IMG/VR virus record: IMGVR_UViG_3300029985_000047
Coordinates: 1 to 60,621 of that record
Direction: 5' to 3' (one strand)
DNA: 60,621 bases
From: a virus
In this document: positions 54,933 to 60,621 of the stretch, piece by piece
How positions within the stretch are numbered: position 1 is the first letter of the stretch
Layout of the letters: each line of letters opens with the position of its first letter
Made by a program: the position numbers and the translations under genes
Notes under the pieces: generated by a model
Told to the model about the DNA's origin: nothing
The model's database searches: none
The model's input: only the letters and a program-made list of their open reading frames with translations

Positions 54933-54960
54933 AAAGCCCACGGTGTGATCCGTGGGCTTT
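54933..54960 (-). terminator. Intrinsic terminator after the major capsid gene
   Basis: Perfect 11-bp stem AAAGCCCACGG / CCGTGGGCTTT with 6-nt loop, 7 nt after the capsid stop; the - strand continues CTTTTCC. It would trim expression of downstream genes relative to the capsid gene. Confidence 0.75.
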
Positions 54961-54967
54961 CTAGAGT

Positions 54968-56008
54968 TTAGATTCCGTCCTGATAAACTGCAGTTTGGGT
55001 GCGCTTGAAGATGACCTGCGAGATACAGCCCGCAAACATAGTTTCATAAGCCCCGCCTGCCCGTGTAGTTGGCACGGACAGTGCTTGCATCATAGGCTGT
55101 GGGACTTTGAGATACAAACTTTTCTTGGAGTTCTTATAGTACGTGCCACGATCAAGACCATTGCCCTGCTGACCGACTGGAGCAGTGTTGCCTACACCTT
55201 GGCCGCTGATCCACGGATTCGGCAAGAAGTTGATCTTGAACTGGACGCCGTGGTGCGCTGCAACACAGTTCTCTTCAATGTACTTGATGGTGCTCATGGT
55301 CACCGCAGAACCGCCGATGGTCATAGGCTGGGTCAAGTAAGCGAACTGAGTATAGGGGATAAGCAGACGATCGGCCATGCCCTCTTCGCTAGAGTAGCCG
55401 CTGTTCTGGACAGTCTGATTGAGCGCCGTATTGACGTCCGCCAGAATCTCCTGAGGTGACTTGCCAGACCAAGTGGTTTTGCCGCTTGCGCCCGCCGGAA
55501 CTGTGTACTCATACACATTGGGGTTGTTGATGAGACCGGGATCGCCCAGGAAACCGGCGTAGACAACAAAGTCAAGCGCCTTGCCCCAGTTGGCCTCGAC
55601 AGACTCCTCATAAAGCTCCTGCAAGCTAAACGGCGGAGCCTGCCCAGTGTGGAGAGCAGTCTCCATGCGGCGCAAGTCTACCCAGGTGATGGTCATGCCC
55701 ATCGCCCAGATATACGTTTTCCAGATGCCCTTCTGGATGTCAGCCTGTGCTTCGGGAATCTCCGTGTTGTTAGTTCCCTGGAGACCGAAGTACTGCGAGC
55801 CGGTGGTGGCGTAGTTGGAGGCAAACGCCGAGATGAACTCAGGGAAGCCGCCGCCTACTTCAACATGGATGTCACGCTTGTGCGTAACAGCCTGCAACGG
55901 ACGTACAAGGTCCGTGTCGATGATTTCCAGTTGGCTCTGAAGGAACGCCAGACCAGAAGCGCCTGCAGTGTCGAATGCCTGAGCGCGATTGCCGGATTTG
56001 CGAATCAT
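54968..56008 (-). CDS. Major capsid protein (DUF2184)
   Basis: A 346-residue protein, SD AGGAG. GLAFLQSQLEIIDTDLVRPL, VEVGGGFPEFISAFASNYAT, IWAMGMTITWVDLRRMETAL, NWGKALDFVVYAGFLG and a C-terminal GAYETMFAGCISQVIFKRTQ follow the DUF2184 capsid layout. It is preceded by the cement and protease genes, and has its own terminator, both consistent with the main shell protein. Confidence 0.88.
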   Translation of the reverse strand: MIRKSGNRAQAFDTAGASGLAFLQSQLEIIDTDLVRPLQAVTHKRDIHVEVGGGFPEFISAFASNYATTGSQYFGLQGTNNTEIPEAQADIQKGIWKTYIWAMGMTITWVDLRRMETALHTGQAPPFSLQELYEESVEANWGKALDFVVYAGFLGDPGLINNPNVYEYTVPAGASGKTTWSGKSPQEILADVNTALNQTVQNSGYSSEEGMADRLLIPYTQFAYLTQPMTIGGSAVTMSTIKYIEENCVAAHHGVQFKINFLPNPWISGQGVGNTAPVGQQGNGLDRGTYYKNSKKSLYLKVPQPMMQALSVPTTRAGGAYETMFAGCISQVIFKRTQTAVYQDGI

Positions 56009-56032
56009 GTAATCTCCTGTGGTCTAGGTTGC

Positions 56033-56845
56033 TTAGGCCGCGTTGCGGATCTTGATGGTGATTTCCAGAACGTTGTTGCTGTCCACGTAGCCGGTACGAG
56101 CGACCATGTTGGGCAGTGCAACCAAGTTACTGAAAGTGAGAGGTGAGGTGGCAGTGATAGCGGTGGTCAGGGCCTGACTCAGCACGATAGCGGTATAAGC
56201 GCCGGCCGTGCCCGTGCCGCTGACTACATACGTACCAGGCTGGACACCAGGACCACTAACGGGCTGGCCAACGAAGACATTAGTGCCGGTCAACGTGATG
56301 GCAGTAGCACCTGCAGCAGCCGCAGTAGCGCCCGTCAGAGTGAACAGGTCAGTCGCGGCCGGATTGGTCTCGTAGTCACCAATAGTACCAGCGGTGACGG
56401 CCGTGTTCAGTACAACACGAGTGTAGATCTGAGCGCCCGCATTCGGCGTGCCGACGGCAAGGTTGATAGTGCCCGAACCACGCTCCATAACCTCAGCGAT
56501 CTGCAAGTTGTTGTAGTTACCCAGCTGCTGAACACCAGGAGTGACAGCGTTGGGGTAGACAAGCTGAGTCTTGACCTCACGCACTGCCATGCCGGCGAAG
56601 TAAGCGGCGACGTTAGCGATGTTCGCAGTAGCAGCCGCAACGTAGTCAGCAACGGAAGTATAGACTCCGCCCTGTGCATTAGGAATCTGAACCGCTGGAT
56701 CACCAAAGTTCAGGACATTGGTGACGTTGGTCGGCATGAACTGACGCGCTACAATGACGCGCTCACCGAATCGAGAGACCGCGCCCGGGAACCCAATATT
56801 GGGGCCGGTTACGGGAATAGTCTGCCCAAAAGCATACTGGGTCAT
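56033..56845 (-). CDS. Capsid cement/decoration protein (gp24-like)
   Basis: A 270-residue protein, SD AAAGGAG. Opening GQTIPVTGPNIGFPGAVSRF is that of phage structural cement proteins, followed by a beta body. At about 165-245 it has a second module, ATAITLTGTNVFVGQPVSG with PGVQPGTYVVSG, similar to insert 1 of the DUF4054 protein. Lies directly before the capsid gene. Confidence 0.68.
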   Translation of the reverse strand: MTQYAFGQTIPVTGPNIGFPGAVSRFGERVIVARQFMPTNVTNVLNFGDPAVQIPNAQGGVYTSVADYVAAATANIANVAAYFAGMAVREVKTQLVYPNAVTPGVQQLGNYNNLQIAEVMERGSGTINLAVGTPNAGAQIYTRVVLNTAVTAGTIGDYETNPAATDLFTLTGATAAAAGATAITLTGTNVFVGQPVSGPGVQPGTYVVSGTGTAGAYTAIVLSQALTTAITATSPLTFSNLVALPNMVARTGYVDSNNVLEITIKIRNAA

Positions 56846-56847
56846 GG

Positions 56848-58404
56848 TTACTTATCTCCTTTGGCAGCGTTATCATAGAACGCTTGCAGTTTGGCAACGG
56901 CATCTGCACCGCTGTCGTTCGCCTTGCCAGTTTTAGAGTCATGCGCACGCGCGCTACCCGCAAACTTGCCATAGCTACCAGTACTAGCCTTGCTGCTACG
57001 CTTCACACTACCCAAGGCAGCGTTGAACGCATTGACCACGGCAGCGTCATTGCTGCGTGCAACGACAGGGCGCAGAAGCTTAAGCACGGCAGCAGCACCA
57101 TCCTTGGCATCACGCGCGCGGCCTTTCTTCTTGTCGTCAGCAGGCTCGAGCTCCTCCTCGCCAGACTCGACAACCTCCATACCAGGCTCGCCCTCGTCGT
57201 CCTCGGCCTCTTCCTCTTCTTCCTCAGAGTCGTCGGCTTCTTCCTCAGAGTCGTCGGCTTCTTCCTCTTCTTCAGGATCAAGCCCAAGGATATCGTCAAG
57301 CTTCTTTACTTCTGCGTCCTCAACTTCGACAGGCAGCTCTTCCTGCTTGGCGTGCGCGGGCTCTTCCTCTTCTTCAGAGAAAAACTCACTGAGCAGTGAC
57401 TTCAGCTCTTCGAGGTCAGTGTCGCGCCCACGCTTATCCTCTGCGTCGAGCTTACGATCAAGGGCGTCATGCATACGCTTACGATGGCTGTCCTCAACCT
57501 CTTCTTCCTCTTCTTCGGGCTCGACATCGCGGGACTTCTTCTTGTCCTTGCCGCGCTTCTTGTCGTCAGCCGGATTTACCTCGACTTCGCTGCCTTCATC
57601 AGGCCACTCATCGCGACTCTTTTTCTTATCGTCAGCCTCATCAGGTGGTGCGAGTTCTGCCAACTGTTCCGGCTGGATATCAGCGTCTTGCGCCGCCGCC
57701 CTCAGCCCGAGGCCCCAGATGTGCTTCCGTAGATTCTTCATCACGGGTTTGCTCTCCTTAGTGGTTAGTAATGCGCTAAGTTTAGATACCACAAGTCCGT
57801 TCCCGGACCTAGGCGGCGTGGCCGCAGGTTCGGACGGAGCAGCATCATTTATACGAGCCTCGTGGCCAGCTCTTCCACGTGGCACCACAGCTTCATGGTT
57901 GCCCCTGATACTGGCCATACAAATCTTTTTGCCGCGCGCTTTAAGCGCATAGTCATATCCTGCAGAAAGCTCCTCAACTTCTTTGCGCTTGACTTTTCCA
58001 AGCAGAGGCTCTGCAGTGATAATGACATCAGCAAGCAATGGCCATTCACCGTCGTCCAGAGGCTCATCACCTTTGCGCACATTTTGAATATGGCCACATG
58101 CATACTTTTTAAAATTCTCTGGGTTAATAAAATCGGGCGGATGCTCGTCTGTTACGGGTTTGCCCTCGAAGCTCGCAATGGTCGCAGGGTCGAACACATC
58201 ATCAGGATGCCGATAGATGTCGATGCTAGCGCTTGGGTTTGAAAGATCAACTCCCAAGTCTCCGGCAGCTTCTTGTGGAAGGTCCTTTACTTGATAGGAC
58301 TGGAAGCCGGTCCTAGCAATGACGCACCCGGGCACAATGAGAAACCCTTCCGGAGTCTCGCTGCGCCCTGCGCTGAGTCGGCTTGCGTAGTAGCCGCGCG
58401 CCAT
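56848..58404 (-). CDS. Prohead protease (DUF2213) fused to scaffold-like region
   Basis: A 518-residue protein. Residues 1-165 are DUF2213: GFLIVPGCVIARTGFQSY, FEGKPVTDEHPP with the His, and KRKEVEELSAGYDYAL with a Ser. Residues about 225-420 are a long, highly charged region (runs of five to seven Glu alternating with Lys/Asp), and the end is a helical AAVLKLLRPVVARSNDAAVV segment. The layout fits a protease that also supplies the scaffold core and is removed on maturation. A GHEARINDAAPSEP stretch near residue 180 may be the boundary. Confidence 0.82.
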   Translation of the reverse strand: MARGYYASRLSAGRSETPEGFLIVPGCVIARTGFQSYQVKDLPQEAAGDLGVDLSNPSASIDIYRHPDDVFDPATIASFEGKPVTDEHPPDFINPENFKKYACGHIQNVRKGDEPLDDGEWPLLADVIITAEPLLGKVKRKEVEELSAGYDYALKARGKKICMASIRGNHEAVVPRGRAGHEARINDAAPSEPAATPPRSGNGLVVSKLSALLTTKESKPVMKNLRKHIWGLGLRAAAQDADIQPEQLAELAPPDEADDKKKSRDEWPDEGSEVEVNPADDKKRGKDKKKSRDVEPEEEEEEVEDSHRKRMHDALDRKLDAEDKRGRDTDLEELKSLLSEFFSEEEEEPAHAKQEELPVEVEDAEVKKLDDILGLDPEEEEEADDSEEEADDSEEEEEEAEDDEGEPGMEVVESGEEELEPADDKKKGRARDAKDGAAAVLKLLRPVVARSNDAAVVNAFNAALGSVKRSSKASTGSYGKFAGSARAHDSKTGKANDSGADAVAKLQAFYDNAAKGDK

Positions 58405-60621
58405 TTACTTGGCCTCACTGTGAAAGTGCTTAAGGAATGCTCCACGTATATGATCCGGCAATTTCATCCAGCTTTCGCCGGCCCAATTATGCGCTTGACC
58501 CGCCGTAATACCGTTTGCAATAAGAATCTTTTCTTGAGCAGCAAATGGCAAAGACGCCCATGCAGTGCTTGCGGCGCCATCCTTCGCCCTCTTGGTACCG
58601 GCGGGAATCACCTCAAACCCACTATCAGTAATCCGAACAGACTCGCCCGCCCGCGTCCGCTGCAAAGCAGAAGTCAGTGCTCTGTCAGCGGAGTCGAATG
58701 CCTGATGCTTGCCCTTAGATGGATGGTCGTACAGACCCTCGTGCCCGCCGACAAGGCGCCGCTGACACTCTACGATGCCATCTCTGGCGCTATCCTCACC
58801 TTGGTGGTTGCCAAGTCTACGGTAGCCAGTCGCAGCAGCGCGGTAGCTGTCTAGAGCACGCGCACGGTCGCCTGCAATCTCGTACTGGTTAGCACGAGCT
58901 AAGTGATCTTGCGGCTCAGAACCGGAAATTTGGGCGGAGTCCTTGGCCTTACCTTCCACAGCCTCTTTTGCAGCCGTTACAGATGGGTAGAGGCCTCCTG
59001 AAAGATGCGGCATGTAGCGAATCTCTCCACCCGCCGTCTTCACCTTCCAGATGCTCTCGCCCTTAGCCGTGCCTACTATCTCCAACCGTTCTGGACCGGC
59101 GTCCTTGGCCTTCTTCTTCTGCCGCTCTGCGTGTTCACGAGCATTTGCTTCACGCAGTTCTGCTCGCCGGCGCTCCCATTCTGCCTGGCGAAACTCTGGA
59201 GACTTGCCCGCTGCAAAACCAATCGGTACTTCGGAGTCTTTTGCTGGCTTTTTCTTTGGCGTACCAGCCGGCTCGATCTTTACACGGCCGCTGCCGGCAC
59301 AAGTTACACAAGTACTGCCTTTCGTACGTTCACCGGCACCACTACAAGTTGGGCACCAAGCATTGTCAGCATCCTTCCCCGGCACTGGAATAGGCTCCAT
59401 GTCAAGCGCCTTTGCTCTTGCGTCTCTCAGCTTCTTCAAGTCGTCGCCCTTTCCAAGTGCATAAGGTACAACCTTCTCGCCCATTTCTTTCATGGCAGAC
59501 TCATGCGCACGCAACCGGTTGCTCGACTCGCCAGGATTCTTTGCTTCAAGCTTGGCCTGATGCTTCTTGCGCAGGTCGAAGTACTTCTGCTCTTCGGCGC
59601 TGGACCATTTGTCGGTAGCTTTATGTAGCAGGCTTGTCTTGCCAACTTCCCAAGATTCAGTAGTAGACTTTAGCCTATCAGGAACGACAATAACTCTGCC
59701 GCCTTTTTGCTCCACTACTGTACCAGTCTCACCACTAGAGCGCTTAGCCGCCTCACCTTTGTAGAAAGGCCCATCATTGTCCTGACTCTTCGTAATACCA
59801 GTAGCATGCTTGGCAAGCGCCAGCTTCTTCTCGGCTGGTGTGGGGATGGGCTCCAAAGAGTCATCTTTTGCTTTGGCGGCTTTCCGCGCGGCATAGTACG
59901 CAGATTGCAGTTCCTCGTATTTATTACGCAATTTAGCTTCACGCTCAGGCGTGCTCGACTTACTACGCCGTGCGGACTCGTACGCAGCTAGAGCCTTGCC
60001 AGCCGCTCGTTTAGCTGTGTACTCTGCCTCGTCTATATCTACGTCTTTCCCCTCGCCCTTAACAGGGATGGGCTCAAGGTCGCTGTCTTTTGCTGGCGCA
60101 GGCGCTTGCCCCCCATTCTGCAGCATACTAGTCTGTGCCTTCCAAGCCTGGGCTTTCGTCGCACCTGGAAACTTCTTTACGTAGTTCTGATAGAAGCCGG
60201 CAAACATGTACGCGCCTTCTTCTGATGCATTCGCAAAGTTACAGGCCCACTCAAATGCAGGACGTTGTGCTGATGTGATTTTAAAAGCATCCTCGCCCCT
60301 CTTGCTGTAAGCAGGCGCTTGCCCCCCATTCTGCAGCATACTAGTCTGTGCCTTCCAAGCCTGGGCTTTCGTCGCACCTGGAAACTTCTTTACGTAGTTC
60401 TGATAGAAGCCGGCAAACATGTACGCGCCTTCTTCTGATGCATTCGCAAAGTTACAGGCCCACTCAAATGCAGGACGTTGTGCTGATGTGATTTTAAAAG
60501 CATCCTCGCCCCTCTTGCTGTAAGCAATCGCAACGGCTTGTTTCTCGGGCTTGCCTGCTTTGCGCTCAATGGCGATGTTCTTCTCAAGTGCAGCTCTGCT
60601 CTTACCAGGAACTAACGGCAT
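58405..60621 (-). CDS. Large virion-associated protein with internal duplication
   Basis: A 738-residue protein; its ATG is the last codon of the window (60621-60619). It opens with MPLVPGKSRAALEKNIAIER and KQAVAIAYSK, a short N-terminal element common in phage morphogenesis proteins. Residues about 34-104 and 105-175 are a perfect repeat. Then three LEPIPV-type linkers, a DnaJ-like zinc pair (CPTCSGAGER and CVTCAGSGRV), a TPR-like part (ANQYEIAGDRARALDSYRAA) and a C-terminal helical part. Probably an internal head or portal-associated protein; function unproven. Confidence 0.5.
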   Translation of the reverse strand: MPLVPGKSRAALEKNIAIERKAGKPEKQAVAIAYSKRGEDAFKITSAQRPAFEWACNFANASEEGAYMFAGFYQNYVKKFPGATKAQAWKAQTSMLQNGGQAPAYSKRGEDAFKITSAQRPAFEWACNFANASEEGAYMFAGFYQNYVKKFPGATKAQAWKAQTSMLQNGGQAPAPAKDSDLEPIPVKGEGKDVDIDEAEYTAKRAAGKALAAYESARRSKSSTPEREAKLRNKYEELQSAYYAARKAAKAKDDSLEPIPTPAEKKLALAKHATGITKSQDNDGPFYKGEAAKRSSGETGTVVEQKGGRVIVVPDRLKSTTESWEVGKTSLLHKATDKWSSAEEQKYFDLRKKHQAKLEAKNPGESSNRLRAHESAMKEMGEKVVPYALGKGDDLKKLRDARAKALDMEPIPVPGKDADNAWCPTCSGAGERTKGSTCVTCAGSGRVKIEPAGTPKKKPAKDSEVPIGFAAGKSPEFRQAEWERRRAELREANAREHAERQKKKAKDAGPERLEIVGTAKGESIWKVKTAGGEIRYMPHLSGGLYPSVTAAKEAVEGKAKDSAQISGSEPQDHLARANQYEIAGDRARALDSYRAAATGYRRLGNHQGEDSARDGIVECQRRLVGGHEGLYDHPSKGKHQAFDSADRALTSALQRTRAGESVRITDSGFEVIPAGTKRAKDGAASTAWASLPFAAQEKILIANGITAGQAHNWAGESWMKLPDHIRGAFLKHFHSEAK
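60098..60523 (-). repeat. Perfect 213-bp tandem duplication
   Basis: Copy A 60098-60310 and copy B 60311-60523 appear identical at all positions I compared, with identity reaching 3 nt further. The unit is 71 codons, in frame, so the protein repeats exactly. Either a very recent duplication or an assembly artefact. Confidence 0.92.

Noticed and set aside
54740-54964. + strand 74-codon gene between capsid genes
   Set aside because: No SD, no promoter, and it runs through the capsid terminator stem. Kept only as part of the unexplained interval.

Overview
The window is about 60.6 kb of a tailed-phage genome. Genes are tightly packed, often overlapping by 1-8 nt (ATGA, GTGA, TAATG), and there are no housekeeping genes. 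A contractile tail is implied by a sheath (DUF3383), tube (DUF3277), gp25-like wedge, J-like wedge and Gp138-like spike, so the virion is a myovirus. Four exported proteins end their signal peptides with AxA, three of them followed by Q. That pattern is common in Acidobacteriota, which hints (inference only) at such a host.

Layout: there are two convergent arms. The left arm (1-31.4 kb, + strand) carries early, metabolic and replication genes. The right arm (31.49-60.6 kb, - strand) carries lysis and virion genes. They meet at a 19-bp bidirectional terminator hairpin (31435-31479). Terminase and portal are not present; they probably lie beyond the right edge.

Left arm: (a) 0-3 kb, small ORFans, a J-domain fragment, a MazG-like NTPase and a left-handed beta-helix protein. 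(b) 3.2-8.8 kb, RtcB RNA ligase, then a tight three-gene operon of PRPP-synthetase-like, HAD and NAMPT-like proteins that resembles phage NAD+ reconstitution. (c) 8.8-14.7 kb, zinc-ribbon ORFans, a J-domain/zinc-finger protein, ATP-dependent DNA ligase and an SSB-like protein. (d) 14.8-20.5 kb, family A DNA polymerase, a frameshifted GIY-YIG homing endonuclease, a PD-(D/E)XK exonuclease, a VRR-NUC nuclease and an SNF2 helicase. (e) 20.5-26.4 kb, a run of small unknown genes, an endonuclease-V-like glycosylase and tRNA-Met(CAU); many have their own promoter and a leader hairpin that presents the Shine-Dalgarno sequence in its loop. (f) 26.4-31.3 kb, a Lys/Ala-rich protein with a nested gene, ThyX, DUF6378, dCMP deaminase, an MT-A70 adenine methyltransferase and a second MazG-like NTPase.

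Right arm, read 60.6 to 31.5 kb: a large virion-associated protein with a perfect 213-bp internal duplication, DUF2213 protease fused to an acidic scaffold-like tail, cement protein, DUF2184 major capsid protein, head-completion proteins (DUF4054, HK97-gp10-like) split by a second GIY-YIG gene, neck proteins, sheath, tube, tail-assembly chaperone with a U_UUU_UUC -1 frameshift site, tape measure with a lytic transglycosylase domain, baseplate hub, plug and spike, then wedge proteins and fibres. Four of the fibre or fibre-like genes carry clear Sec signal peptides. A small coiled-coil/TM protein, endolysin (GH24), holin and further membrane proteins close the arm.

Most notable: secreted-type tail fibres, the covarying SD-in-loop leader hairpins, the NAD+ cassette, leaderless starts, and a promoter plus RBS buried inside a long ORF.
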